From Roseovarius sp. M141 (lineage in GTDB: Bacteria; Pseudomonadota; Alphaproteobacteria; Rhodobacterales; Rhodobacteraceae): a DNA stretch of 64,000 bases. Both the position numbers and the translations under genes were made by a program. Position 1 is the first letter of the stretch; each line of letters opens with the position of its first letter. Positions 10,385 to 19,478 of this stretch are shown here, in pieces. The notes under the pieces were generated by a model, which ran no database searches, was not told where the DNA came from, and saw nothing but the letters and a program-made list of their open reading frames with translations. The DNA is taken from NCBI RefSeq assembly GCF_024355225.1, contig NZ_VCNH01000008.1, forward strand, positions 1,240,001-1,304,000, in the 5' to 3' direction.

Positions 10385-11776
10385 ATGGCAGACAAGACTT
10401 CGAACCAGATGTGGGGCGGCCGTTTCGCCGCCGGGCCCGATGCGATCATGGAGGCGATAAACGCCTCGATCGGGTTCGACAAGCGGATGGCGGCCCAGGA
10501 CATCGCCGGATCGAAGGCCCATGCCGCCATGCTGGCAGCCACGGGCATCGTTACAGATAGTGATGCAGATGCGATGAAGGAAGGGCTGGACGGCGTTCTG
10601 GCAGAAATCGAGGGCGGCACATTCGCATTTTCCGCAGCGCTCGAAGACATCCACATGAATGTGGAGGCGCGCCTGAAAGAGGTTATCGGCGAACCTGCCG
10701 GACGTTTGCACACGGGCCGGTCGCGCAACGATCAGGTCGCGACCGATTTCAAGCTGTGGGTGCGCGATCAGCTGGACGCGACCGAGGGCGCGCTGCTGGC
10801 GCTGATGCGCGCTTTGGTCGCACAGGCCGGGGCGGGCGCCGATTGGGTCATGCCGGGATTTACCCATCTGCAAGTGGCGCAGCCGGTGACGTGGGGGCAT
10901 CACATGATGGCATATGTCGAAATGTTCGCGCGTGACCTTTCTCGCGTACGTGATGCCCGCGCGCGGATGAACGAATGCCCCTTGGGTGCGGCAGCGCTGG
11001 CCGGCACGTCCTTTCCCATCGACCGTGATATGACGGCGCGGGCGCTGGGCTTTGACCGGCCCGCTGCGAATTCGCTGGACGCGGTCAGCGATCGCGATTT
11101 CGCGCTGGAGTTTCTGGGCGCGGCCAGCATTTGCGCGATGCACCTGTCGCGCATGGCAGAAGAGCTGGTGATCTGGTCCTCGGCGCAGTTTCGGTTTGTC
11201 GCGCTCAGCGACAGGTTCTCGACCGGATCATCGATCATGCCGCAGAAGAAGAACCCTGACGCAGCCGAGCTGATCCGCGCCAAGATCGGGCGGATCTTCG
11301 GCGCCAATGTCGCGCTGACGCTGGTGATGAAGGGCCTGCCGCTGGCCTATTCCAAGGATATGCAGGAAGACAAGGAGCAGGTGTTCGACGCCGCTGACAA
11401 CCTGATGCTGGCGCTGGCCGCGATGGAGGGCATGGTGCGCGACATGAGCGCCAATCGTGACGTTCTGGAGGCTGCGGCCGCCACCGGGTTTTCCACCGCG
11501 ACCGACCTTGCCGATTGGCTGGTGCGCGTGCTGGGCATGCCCTTTCGCGAGGCGCATCATGTGACCGGCTCGCTGGTGGCATTGGCCGAGAAGAAGGGCT
11601 GCGATCTGCCCGATCTGACGCTGGGGGACATGCAGGGCGTCCACGGCGCCATTACCGAGGATGTGTTTGGCGTGCTGGGCGTGCATAATTCGGTCGCCAG
11701 CCGGGTCAGCTATGGCGGCACGGCGCCGCAACAGGTGCGCGCGCAGGTGACGCGCTGGCAGGAGGTTCTAGCATGA
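10385..11776 (+). CDS. argH: Argininosuccinate lyase
   Basis: Last step of arginine synthesis: argininosuccinate to arginine plus fumarate. The product is 463 residues, normal for the family. The signatures [13 protein letters not shown] (substrate binding), [16 protein letters not shown] (general acid/base His) and the fumarase/aspartase superfamily loop [12 protein letters not shown] are intact. The gene starts 22 bp from the divergent tlpA-like gene. Its stop codon overlaps the start of the small lipoprotein gene (ATGA), and lysA follows, giving an amino-acid biosynthesis cluster argH-lipoprotein-lysA. Confidence 0.97.
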   Translation: MADKTSNQMWGGRFAAGPDAIMEAINASIGFDKRMAAQDIAGSKAHAAMLAATGIVTDSDADAMKEGLDGVLAEIEGGTFAFSAALEDIHMNVEARLKEVIGEPAGRLHTGRSRNDQVATDFKLWVRDQLDATEGALLALMRALVAQAGAGADWVMPGFTHLQVAQPVTWGHHMMAYVEMFARDLSRVRDARARMNECPLGAAALAGTSFPIDRDMTARALGFDRPAANSLDAVSDRDFALEFLGAASICAMHLSRMAEELVIWSSAQFRFVALSDRFSTGSSIMPQKKNPDAAELIRAKIGRIFGANVALTLVMKGLPLAYSKDMQEDKEQVFDAADNLMLALAAMEGMVRDMSANRDVLEAAAATGFSTATDLADWLVRVLGMPFREAHHVTGSLVALAEKKGCDLPDLTLGDMQGVHGAITEDVFGVLGVHNSVASRVSYGGTAPQQVRAQVTRWQEVLA

Positions 11777-11952
11777 GGTATTTGGTTGCTTTGGCGGCGC
11801 TGATCGCGCTGACGGCCTGCGGTGTTGATGGCGCGCCGGTCCAACCCGCGAAGGACAGCGTATTGGCCCCGGCCAGAAACGCCTCGCCCAAGCCGGAGCC
11901 GGATGAGTGGATCGGTGGCACCGTAAGCGTGCACACGGGCGCCACGCTGTGA
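11773..11952 (+). CDS. Small lipoprotein between argH and lysA
   Basis: A 59-residue product, [20 protein letters not shown]..., with a type II signal peptide and lipobox LTAC (lipidated Cys16). The mature part is only about 44 residues, proline- and charge-rich and without a recognisable fold. Its ATG overlaps the argH stop (ATGA), so it is probably translated by coupling to argH. The lipobox predicts anchoring to the outer or inner membrane. A function is unknown; I believe similar short lipoproteins sit at this spot in other Rhodobacteraceae. Confidence 0.8.
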   Translation: MRYLVALAALIALTACGVDGAPVQPAKDSVLAPARNASPKPEPDEWIGGTVSVHTGATL

Positions 11953-12128
11953 GATATGTCTGTTCGGCATTGGCCGTCTGGGGGATCCTCCAGAGGGTGG
12001 CATATTTCCTGCGCCTGATTGCCATTCCTGCCCGTCGTTTCGCCCCGGTCAGCGTCTGCGCAAGGGGTGAGGGCAGATTTGGGTATTTTTCCCAAGAAAA
12101 AACATAAGTTCGGGTAAGGACGTATCGC

Positions 12129-13394
12129 GTGGATCATTTTCTGTACAAGGATGGCGTACTGCACGCCGAGGACGTGCCGGTCGCCGAGATTGCGGCAGCC
12201 GTGGGCACGCCGTTCTACGTTTATTCCACCGCCACGCTGGAGCGGCACTACAGCCTGTTCAACGAGGCGCTCGCCGGGATGGATCATCTGGTTTGCTACG
12301 CGATGAAAGCGGCCAGCAACATCGCCATTCTCAAGACGCTTGCGCGGCTGGGCGCCGGAATGGATGTGGTGTCGGGCGGCGAGTATATGCGCGCCAAGGC
12401 CGCAGGCGTGCCGGGTGAGCGGATTGTTTTTTCCGGCGTCGGCAAGACCCGCGATGAAATGCGTCTGGCGCTGGAGGGCGGCATTCGCCAGTTCAACGTC
12501 GAGAGCGAGCCCGAGATGCAGGCGCTGAGCGATGTGGCCGTCGGTCTGGGCCTGCGCGCGCCGATCACCGTGCGGGTGAACCCCGACGTGGACGCCAAGA
12601 CCCATGCCAAGATCGCCACCGGCAAATCCGAGAACAAGTTCGGCATCCCGATTGCCCGCGCGCGCGCGGTCTACGCCCATGCCGCGCGCCTGCCCGGGCT
12701 GGAGGTGATCGGGATCGACGTCCATATCGGCAGCCAGCTGACCGATCTGGAGCCGTTTCGCCTGGCCTATCAGAAGGTCGCCGAGCTGACCGAAATCCTG
12801 CGCGCCGATGGCCATGACATAAGGCGGCTGGATCTGGGTGGTGGCCTTGGCATTCCCTACACGCGCGGGAACGAGGCGCCGCCGCTGCCCAGCCAGTATG
12901 GCGCGATGATCAAGGACACGCTGGGCCATCTGGAGTGCGAGATCGAGATCGAACCGGGGCGCCTGATCGTGGGCAATGCCGGCCTGATGGTGAGCGAGAT
13001 CATCTATGTCAAATCGGGCGAGGGGCGCGATTTTCTGATTCTGGACGGCGCGATGAACGATCTGATCCGACCCGCCATGTATGACGCCTGGCATGATATC
13101 GTCCCGGTGGTGGAGCCCGAGCCGGGCGCCGAGCAGCGCCCCTATGACATCGTCGGCCCGGTCTGCGAAAGCGGCGACACATTTGCGCGCCAGCGCATGA
13201 TGCCCAGCCTCAAGGCCGGCGATCTGGTCGCGTTCCGCAGCGCAGGCGCGTATGGCGCCGTGATGGCGAGCGAATACAACACCCGCCCGCTGATCCCCGA
13301 GGTGCTGGTCAATGGGCAGGACTTCGCCGTGATCCGGGCGCGACCGACCTTTGACGAAATGATAAATCGCGATACCATTCCAGAATGGCTCTAG
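12129..13394 (+). CDS. lysA: Diaminopimelate decarboxylase
   Basis: Final step of lysine synthesis: meso-diaminopimelate to lysine with pyridoxal phosphate. The product (421 residues, GTG start at 12129 preceded by AAGGA) has the PLP-lysine segment CYAMKAASN near residue 60. The phosphate-binding glycine loop LDLGGGLGIPY, HIGSQLTD, EPGRLIVGNAG and the intersubunit GPVCESGDTFA active-site motif are also present. A 176-bp gap separates it from the lipoprotein gene, so it may have its own promoter. The DUF4175 gene follows 31 bp downstream. Confidence 0.96.
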   Translation: MDHFLYKDGVLHAEDVPVAEIAAAVGTPFYVYSTATLERHYSLFNEALAGMDHLVCYAMKAASNIAILKTLARLGAGMDVVSGGEYMRAKAAGVPGERIVFSGVGKTRDEMRLALEGGIRQFNVESEPEMQALSDVAVGLGLRAPITVRVNPDVDAKTHAKIATGKSENKFGIPIARARAVYAHAARLPGLEVIGIDVHIGSQLTDLEPFRLAYQKVAELTEILRADGHDIRRLDLGGGLGIPYTRGNEAPPLPSQYGAMIKDTLGHLECEIEIEPGRLIVGNAGLMVSEIIYVKSGEGRDFLILDGAMNDLIRPAMYDAWHDIVPVVEPEPGAEQRPYDIVGPVCESGDTFARQRMMPSLKAGDLVAFRSAGAYGAVMASEYNTRPLIPEVLVNGQDFAVIRARPTFDEMINRDTIPEWL

Positions 13395-13425
13395 CGCGCG
13401 GCAGGGCCGGTTTCCGGAGAGGTTC

Positions 13426-16011
13426 ATGGCCCAGCGTCCCAATCAGACAAGCCCGCTGAAGGCGCGGCTGAGGCTGCCGCTGACCCTGACATGGGCGGGG
13501 TTGCTGGCCGAACGGCTGGTGCGCGCGTTCTGGCCGTTGTGGACGTTGCTGGCGGCGCTGGCGGCGGCGCTGATGTTGGGGCTGCACGATAGTGTCATGT
13601 TCGAATTGGCGGCGGGCATTTTGATCGCCGCCGCGCTGGGCGCTGCTGCGCTGCTGGTCGTCGGGTTGGCGCGATTTCGCTGGCCGCGTCGGGGCGAGGC
13701 GCTGGCGCGGTTGGATGCGGCGCTGCCGGGCCGCCCCTTGCAGGCGCTGGGTGATGCGCAGGCCATAGGGCGCGGTGATGCCGCGTCCGAGGCGCTGTGG
13801 GATGCGCACCGAACGCGGATGGAACAGGCCGCCCGCGCGGCCCGTGCACCTCGCCCCGATCTGCGCATCGCGCGGCTGGATCCGTTCGGGCTGCGCTACA
13901 TCGCGCTATTGGGGTTGGTCGTGGCGCTCTTGTTCGGATCGGTCTGGCGGGTGACGTCGGCGACGCAGCTGGCGCAGGGCGGTAGTGCGTCGCTGGTAGG
14001 CGGCCCCACATGGGAGGGCTGGATCGAACCACCGGCCTATACCGGGCTGCCCAGCCTCTATCTGGCCGATCAGCAGGGCGCGCGGCTGGACGTCCCGGTC
14101 GGCAGCCACGTCACCCTGCGGTTTTACGGCGAGGTCGGCGCACTGGCGCTGGCCGAGACCGTATCGGCCCGTACCGAGGGGATTGGCGCCGCGACGGACG
14201 CCGAGCAGGGCTTTGACGTGATGCAGGATGGCACGCTGGCCATCGATGGCCCCGGCGGGCGCAAGTGGGATATCCGTGCCATTCCAGATGCGCCGCCCAC
14301 TGCCACGCTGACTGCGGACGGGGCCAAGACCACCTTTGACGGCCAGATGAGTCAGCCTTTCTCGGCGCAGGACGATTATGGCGTGACGGGGGGGACCGCG
14401 ACGTTCCGCCTTGTGCTGGAGGACGTCGACCGCCGTTATGGGCTGACGCCCGAACCCGAACCGCGCGATCCCATCGTGTTGGACCTGCCGATGCCGATCA
14501 CCGGGAACCGCGCCGATTTTACCGAAACGCTGGTCGACAACCTGACGCAGCATCCATGGGCGCATATGCCGGTGACTGTGACGCTCGACGTGCGCGATGC
14601 GGCGGATCAGACTGGCACCAGTGCGCCCTTGGCGATGGATCTGCCGGCGCGCCGGTTCTTTGATCCGATGGCTGCTGCGGTGATCGAGCAGCGGCGCGAT
14701 CTGCTGTGGACCGCCGCAAATGCGCCGCGCGTCGCGCAGGTCTTGCGCGCGATTACTTATCAGCCGGGCGAGGGGCTGTTTCGCGACATGGCCGATTACC
14801 TGAAGCTGCGCACGATTCTGCGGCGGCTGGAGGCGGCGACCGAAAATGACACCATCCCCGGCGATACGCGGGACACGCTTGCGCAGGCGCTGTGGGATCT
14901 GGCCGTAGCGCTGGAGGATGGCGATATCGCCGATGCGCTGGAACGGATGCGCGAGGCGCAGGAACGGCTGAGCGAGGCGATGCGCAACGGCGCCAGCGAA
15001 GATGAAGTCGCGCGCCTGATGCAGGAATTACGCGATGCCACCGATGATTACCTGCGCCAGAAAACCCAGCAGGCCCAGCGGGAGGACGGCGCCGATCAGC
15101 CCGATCCGGGCGATCAGAACAGCGCCACGCTGAGCCAGCAGGATTTGCAGGACATGATGGATCGCATCGAGGATCTGATGCGCCAGGGCCGGATGGCCGA
15201 GGCCGAAGAGGCGTTGCGCCAGTTTCAGGAGATGATGGAAAACCTGCGCGTCACCGAAGGGCAGGGCGGCGACGGCGAGGGTAGCCCCGGCGGTCAGGCG
15301 ATGGAGGGGCTGGCCGACACGCTGCGCCAGCAGCAGGGGCTGTCGGATCAGGCGTTTCGTGACTTGCAGGAGCAGTTCAACCCCGGCTCCGGCGCTGGCG
15401 AAAGTCAGGGCAATGAGGGCCGCAGTGGCGGTCAAGGGCGCGGCCAGAGCCGTGAGGGACAGAGCGACGAAGACCCGAGCGGCAGCGGTGAAGGCGCTCA
15501 ACCCGGCGAAGATGGCCAGCCAGAGGGGTTGGCCGACCGCCAGCAGGCCCTGCGTCAGGAATTGGAGCGCCAGCGCGGCACCCTACCGGGCAGCGGCGCG
15601 GCAGCAGATAGCGCGCGCGAGGCGCTGGACCGCGCTGGCGACGCGATGGACGGTGCCGAAGATGCGCTGCGCAGCGGCGACATGGCGGGCGCGATCGACC
15701 GACAGGCCGAGGCGATGGATGCGCTGCGCGACGGTATGCGCGATCTGGGCAGGGCGATGGCCGAGGAAAACAGCACCCGGCAGGGCGGGCAGGGGCAGGC
15801 AGGCGGCGCCACTGGCGCTCAGCAGTCCGATCCGCTGGGGCGCCTTGCCGGGCAGGGCGACCGCGCCGGAACCGAGGGCGATCTGCTACAGGGCGAGGAT
15901 GTCTATCGCCGCGCGCGCGAGTTGCTGGACGAATTGCGCCGCCGTTCGGGCGAGGGCGCCCGCCCGCAGGTCGAGCGTGATTATCTGCGGCGCCTACTGG
16001 ACCTGTTCTGA
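13426..16011 (+). CDS. TIGR02302/DUF4175 family large membrane protein
   Basis: An 861-residue protein of unknown biochemical role, conserved in alphaproteobacteria. Two to three membrane segments lie near the N-terminus (about 18-80 and 155-180). A periplasmic-type middle domain of roughly 300 residues follows. A long helical, strongly polar C-terminal third (about 470-790) is rich in Gln, Glu, Gly and Asp, with many QG/GE repeats that suggest coiled-coil and disordered parts. The ATG at 13426 follows GGAGAGG. It lies downstream of lysA and upstream of ftsEX, in an envelope-linked neighbourhood, which hints at a cell-envelope function, but that is inference. Confidence 0.88.
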   Translation: MAQRPNQTSPLKARLRLPLTLTWAGLLAERLVRAFWPLWTLLAALAAALMLGLHDSVMFELAAGILIAAALGAAALLVVGLARFRWPRRGEALARLDAALPGRPLQALGDAQAIGRGDAASEALWDAHRTRMEQAARAARAPRPDLRIARLDPFGLRYIALLGLVVALLFGSVWRVTSATQLAQGGSASLVGGPTWEGWIEPPAYTGLPSLYLADQQGARLDVPVGSHVTLRFYGEVGALALAETVSARTEGIGAATDAEQGFDVMQDGTLAIDGPGGRKWDIRAIPDAPPTATLTADGAKTTFDGQMSQPFSAQDDYGVTGGTATFRLVLEDVDRRYGLTPEPEPRDPIVLDLPMPITGNRADFTETLVDNLTQHPWAHMPVTVTLDVRDAADQTGTSAPLAMDLPARRFFDPMAAAVIEQRRDLLWTAANAPRVAQVLRAITYQPGEGLFRDMADYLKLRTILRRLEAATENDTIPGDTRDTLAQALWDLAVALEDGDIADALERMREAQERLSEAMRNGASEDEVARLMQELRDATDDYLRQKTQQAQREDGADQPDPGDQNSATLSQQDLQDMMDRIEDLMRQGRMAEAEEALRQFQEMMENLRVTEGQGGDGEGSPGGQAMEGLADTLRQQQGLSDQAFRDLQEQFNPGSGAGESQGNEGRSGGQGRGQSREGQSDEDPSGSGEGAQPGEDGQPEGLADRQQALRQELERQRGTLPGSGAAADSAREALDRAGDAMDGAEDALRSGDMAGAIDRQAEAMDALRDGMRDLGRAMAEENSTRQGGQGQAGGATGAQQSDPLGRLAGQGDRAGTEGDLLQGEDVYRRARELLDELRRRSGEGARPQVERDYLRRLLDLF

Positions 16012-16036
16012 CGCGACCTGCGCCGCCTTGCGCGCC

Positions 16037-16885
16037 TCAGTCAGGCGCGCTGTCGCCGGTCGGCGCAGGGGCGGTGGATGCCATGCCGTCCAGCCACAGC
16101 ATCAGCGCCGCAATCTGTCCGTCCAGCCATTGGCGCAGCCCGTCGATCCAATTGACATAATCGCCCAGTACACCGCGTAGCGCAGGCAGCATATCCGCCA
16201 GTTGCGGCGCAAAGACATAGATCAGCAGCGCGGCGACTGCGATCAGCACGGCCGCCAGAAACCCGCGCCGGAACCTGGTACGCCCGTCCGGCGCTGGCAA
16301 AGCGTAGGCGCGATGATCCGCCTCTGCCCTATCGCCGCCGGGCGCAAGGGACGAGTTGATCTCTTCTATATCGGGGAAAAGGCTGCGGCGCGATGTCGGG
16401 TCAATGTCCTGCGGCGCGGGGTCGCGGGTTTTGGGTAGACTGCTGTCCTCGCCGCGCAGACTGGCCACGCGCGCGCGCACCTCGCTGCGGCGATCCTCGT
16501 CGCTGGTCTCTTCCAGCCCCAGGTCGGGCTGCGTTTCCAGCCCGCCCTGCGCGGCGGCGCGGGCGCGTTTTTCGCGCTGGGCCTCTTCGCGCAGAACGCT
16601 GGCGACGGCGGGATCAATCTCGCGCCTGCCGGGCCGCGCGGTCGGGTCTGTCGGGCCGGATGTCTGTTCGGGCGTGTCGACAGGTGCACCGGATGGCGGC
16701 GCGTCTGACGCTGGCTGCGCTGCTTTTTGCGCGGTACCGACATCATCCCCCGGCGCGGGCTCATCGCCATGGGCCTGAAACCACGTATTGCTGCAATTGG
16801 AGCATTGAACGTCGCGCCCCGTCTGCGGGATCACATCGCCGGGCACTTCGTATTGCGCCCCGCAATTCGGGCAAGTCAGCCTCAT
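16037..16885 (-). CDS. MJ0042-type zinc-ribbon protein with C-terminal membrane segment
   Basis: A 282-residue protein. The N-terminal zinc ribbon (1-40) is MRLTCPNCGAQYEVP followed by VQCSNCSNTWFQ, i.e. two CxxC pairs. Residues about 45-205 are Pro/Ala/Asp-rich and probably disordered, followed by one transmembrane helix (about 210-232, AVLIAVAALLIYVFAPQ) and a short periplasmic tail. This architecture (TIGR02098/MJ0042 finger plus membrane anchor) is common in alphaproteobacteria and uncharacterised. It is divergent from ftsE and convergent with the DUF4175 gene. A regulatory or scaffolding role at the envelope is only a guess. Confidence 0.85.
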   Translation of the reverse strand: MRLTCPNCGAQYEVPGDVIPQTGRDVQCSNCSNTWFQAHGDEPAPGDDVGTAQKAAQPASDAPPSGAPVDTPEQTSGPTDPTARPGRREIDPAVASVLREEAQREKRARAAAQGGLETQPDLGLEETSDEDRRSEVRARVASLRGEDSSLPKTRDPAPQDIDPTSRRSLFPDIEEINSSLAPGGDRAEADHRAYALPAPDGRTRFRRGFLAAVLIAVAALLIYVFAPQLADMLPALRGVLGDYVNWIDGLRQWLDGQIAALMLWLDGMASTAPAPTGDSAPD

Positions 16886-17045
16886 AGTCGCACCTGTTCC
16901 TATCCCCTTGGGCGGGGTTCGTCCTGATTGCGATCACCCTAGGGCTTAAAGGGATGGCGGAAAAGAGCAAAGGATTTGCGCCCCGCGATTGCAACGCACC
17001 AGACAGTGGGGCATTTAGGGATCAAACGGGCATAAGGGGCGTCTG

Positions 17046-17723
17046 GTGATCGATCTGGAAAATGTGGCCTATTCCTACGGGGGCGGCGAGTTGCTCAGCG
17101 ATATTTCGCTGCAGCTGTCGCCGGGGTCGTTTCATTTCCTGACCGGGCCGTCTGGCGCGGGCAAGACAACGTTGCTGAAGCTGCTATACGGTGCGCTGGT
17201 GCCCACCGCCGGACATGTGCGGGTGTTCGATGCCGATATGCGCGCGCTGACCCGCGATGACATCGCGCTGGTGCGGCGGCGGGTCGGGGTCGTACATCAG
17301 GATTGCCAGTTTCTGAACCATCTTACCGTGGCCGAAAACATCGCCCTGCCGCTGTTGGTGTCGGACCGTGACATGCTGGTCGAGGATGCGAACCTGCGCG
17401 AGCTGATCGGATGGGTCGGCCTGACGCAGCGCGCGAATGCCCGCCCACCCGAGCTGTCGGGCGGCGAGCGGCAGCGCGCCGCACTTGCGCGCGCGATCAT
17501 CATGTCGCCCGATGTGATCCTGGCGGATGAACCTACCGGCAATGTCGATTGGGAAATGTCACAGCGCCTGATGCGCCTCTTGTTCGAACTGAACCGCATG
17601 GGCAAGACGGTCGTGATCGCCACCCACGATCTGGCCCTGATCCGCGCGGCCAAAACTCAGGTTCAGGCCCGCGTGCTGCGTATTTCCAACCGGCGGCTAC
17701 AATTGGCGGGGGTAGATCTGTGA
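17046..17723 (+). CDS. ftsE: Cell-division ATP-binding protein FtsE
   Basis: ABC-type ATPase that, with FtsX, activates periplasmic peptidoglycan hydrolases at the septum. The 225-residue product has Walker A GPSGAGKTT, the Q-loop VHQDCQFL, the ABC signature LSGGERQRAALARA, Walker B VILADEPTGN and the H-loop ATHDLAL. The GTG start at 17046 follows AGGGG. The stop codon overlaps the GTG of ftsX (GTGA), so the two subunits are translationally coupled. Confidence 0.95.
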   Translation: MIDLENVAYSYGGGELLSDISLQLSPGSFHFLTGPSGAGKTTLLKLLYGALVPTAGHVRVFDADMRALTRDDIALVRRRVGVVHQDCQFLNHLTVAENIALPLLVSDRDMLVEDANLRELIGWVGLTQRANARPPELSGGERQRAALARAIIMSPDVILADEPTGNVDWEMSQRLMRLLFELNRMGKTVVIATHDLALIRAAKTQVQARVLRISNRRLQLAGVDL

Positions 17724-18625
17724 AGCTGGATCTGGACCCGTTGCGCAGCTTTCTGGCCGGGAATCCCGGCGCTGATCGTGTGGTGCCGCCGACGGGATTC
17801 ACCGCATGGCTTACCCTGTTCGCGGCCGGCGCGATGGCGTTTCTGGCGGTCTTTGCACTGGCGTTATCGCTGGCGACCGGACGGCTGGCCGATCGCTGGG
17901 GAGACGCGCTGGCGCGCAGCTCGACCTTGCGGATATCGGCGCCCGAGGGGCAGATGGTCGCGCAGACCGAGGCGGCGCTGAAGGTGCTGCAAACGACGCC
18001 CGGCATCACCACCGCCCGCGCGCTGGACGGCGATGAGCAGCGCGCATTGCTGGAGCCGTGGTTCGGCCCCGACCTGCCGATTGACAGCCTGCCGATCCCC
18101 CAACTGATCGAGATTATCGAGAGCGGCGATGGCTACGATTCTGCCGGGCTGCGCCTGCGCCTCGCTGCCGAGGTGCCCGGCGCGGTGCTGGATGATCACA
18201 CCCGCTGGCGCGAACCACTGGTGCGCGCAGCCTCGCGCCTGCGCCTGCTGGGCTGGCTGTCGCTGCTGCTGATTGCCGGCACGGTGGCGGCCATGATCAC
18301 GCTGGCAGCCAATGCGTCGCTGGCGGCCAATGCGCAGGTTATCGGCGTGCTGCGCCTTGTCGGTGCGCGCGATGACTATATCGCGCAGGCCTTTGTGCGG
18401 CGGTTCACCCTGCGCGGTCTGAGCGGCGCGGCGGTGGGCATGGTGCTGGGCTGCCTCGCCGTTCTGCTGCTGCCAAGCACCGAGGTGGGGGGCGGCTTTT
18501 TGACCGGGCTGGGCTTTCACGGCTGGCACTGGATCCTGCCGCTGATGATCCCGCTGCTGTCAGGCGGCGTCGCCTATTTCGCCACGCGCGCGGCGGCGCA
18601 GCGCACCTTGGGGAACATGCCATGA
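17720..18625 (+). CDS. ftsX: Cell-division membrane protein FtsX
   Basis: Permease-like partner of FtsE (301 residues). TM1 is at about 28-50 (FTAWLTLFAAGAMAFLAVFA), followed by a periplasmic loop of some 130 residues that would contact a hydrolase activator. Three further TMs form the C-terminal FtsX domain (about 175-298). I chose the GTG at 17720 because it overlaps the ftsE stop; reading further upstream would lie inside ftsE. The stop overlaps the plsC start (ATGA). As in other alphaproteobacteria the sequence is divergent from E. coli FtsX, so the name rests on topology and the ftsE context. Confidence 0.9.
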   Translation: MKLDLDPLRSFLAGNPGADRVVPPTGFTAWLTLFAAGAMAFLAVFALALSLATGRLADRWGDALARSSTLRISAPEGQMVAQTEAALKVLQTTPGITTARALDGDEQRALLEPWFGPDLPIDSLPIPQLIEIIESGDGYDSAGLRLRLAAEVPGAVLDDHTRWREPLVRAASRLRLLGWLSLLLIAGTVAAMITLAANASLAANAQVIGVLRLVGARDDYIAQAFVRRFTLRGLSGAAVGMVLGCLAVLLLPSTEVGGGFLTGLGFHGWHWILPLMIPLLSGGVAYFATRAAAQRTLGNMP

Positions 18626-19350
18626 AGATGGCAGTTCAATGGGTCCGGTCGCTGTTGTTCATCGTGCAGATGTATCTGGCGATGGCGGTGATGGGCATCG
18701 TGTTCCTGCCCTTTGCACTGTTCAGCGCCAAGGCTGCGCGCGCCGCAAGCAAGGTGTTCTGCGCATGGGTCCGGTGGAGCGCGGCCTGGATGGTGGGGCT
18801 GCGTACTGAAATCCGCGGCACGCCGCCTGTGGGCGCGGTGATGATCGCGGCCAAGCATCAATCGTTTCTCGACATCATCCTGATCTTTGGCGCTGTTCCG
18901 GCGGGCAAGTTCATCATGAAGCGCGAGCTGCTGTGGACGCCCGTTCTGGGCCAATACGCCCTGCGCATGGGCTGTATCCCCGTCGATCGGGGCAAGAGGG
19001 GCGCAGCGATCAAAAAGATGGTGGGCGATGTCGCGCGCGGTGCGCAGCATCCCGGCCAGCTGATCATCTATCCGCAAGGCACCCGCGTGGCGCCGGGCGT
19101 AGAGGCGCCGTACAAGATAGGCACCGGGGCGATCTATGCGGCGCTGGGGCAGGATTGCGTGCCGGTGGCAACTAATGTCGGTGTTTTCTGGCCGCGCCAC
19201 AGTATTCTGCGCAAACCCGGTCTGGCGGTGGTCGAATTCCTGCCCGTCATCGAGTCCGGCCTGAGACGGGCCGAGTTCATGGCCCGGATGGAGCGCGATG
19301 TCGAGCGCGCGTCAGATGCGCTGATGCAGGAGGCCGGGTTTCCGCAATGA
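18622..19350 (+). CDS. plsC: 1-acyl-sn-glycerol-3-phosphate acyltransferase
   Basis: Transfers an acyl chain to lysophosphatidic acid to make phosphatidic acid at the inner membrane. The 242-residue product has a membrane N-terminus (LLFIVQMYLAMAVMGIVFLP), the catalytic HX4D motif as HQSFLD, the GCIPVDRGKRG block and the acceptor-binding YPQGTR block of the PlsC family. It overlaps ftsX by four bases (ATGA), so membrane lipid synthesis is co-translated with the division ABC complex. Related acyltransferases acting on ornithine lipids (OlsA) have the same motifs and cannot be excluded, because Rhodobacteraceae carry several paralogues. Confidence 0.88.
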   Translation: MKMAVQWVRSLLFIVQMYLAMAVMGIVFLPFALFSAKAARAASKVFCAWVRWSAAWMVGLRTEIRGTPPVGAVMIAAKHQSFLDIILIFGAVPAGKFIMKRELLWTPVLGQYALRMGCIPVDRGKRGAAIKKMVGDVARGAQHPGQLIIYPQGTRVAPGVEAPYKIGTGAIYAALGQDCVPVATNVGVFWPRHSILRKPGLAVVEFLPVIESGLRRAEFMARMERDVERASDALMQEAGFPQ

Positions 19351-19433
19351 CGGGATATGTCGGGGGGCTCGCGATTGATGCGGTAAAATATGACGCCGAG
19401 CTGGCGATCCGCAAACAACATCCGAATTGGTAG
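19347..19433 (+). CDS. Possible 28-residue peptide coupled to plsC
   Basis: A short frame starting at an ATG that overlaps the plsC stop (ATGA) and ending four bases before the convergent hairpin. The product MTGYVGGLAIDAVKYDAELA... is not recognisable. Position and overlap are the only support; it could equally be the chance remainder of the intergenic region. Confidence 0.2.
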   Translation: MTGYVGGLAIDAVKYDAELAIRKQHPNW

Positions 19434-19436
19434 CCG

Positions 19437-19464
19437 CCTGCCGGGCAGCGCGCCGCCCGGCAGG
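19437..19464. terminator. Strong hairpin between convergent plsC and lpd
   Basis: A perfect 10-bp stem (CCTGCCGGGC with GCCCGGCAGG, eight-base loop) in the 45-bp gap between convergent genes. There is no long T-run on either strand, so it may act as a weak bidirectional terminator or as an mRNA 3'-end stabiliser. Confidence 0.5.
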
Positions 19465-19478
19465 GATATTGTGCGTCC

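Noticed and set aside
11706..13442. 578-codon minus-strand frame opposite lysA
   Set aside because: It lies antisense to an intact lysA with all its motifs; its product is His/Gln/Arg-rich noise.
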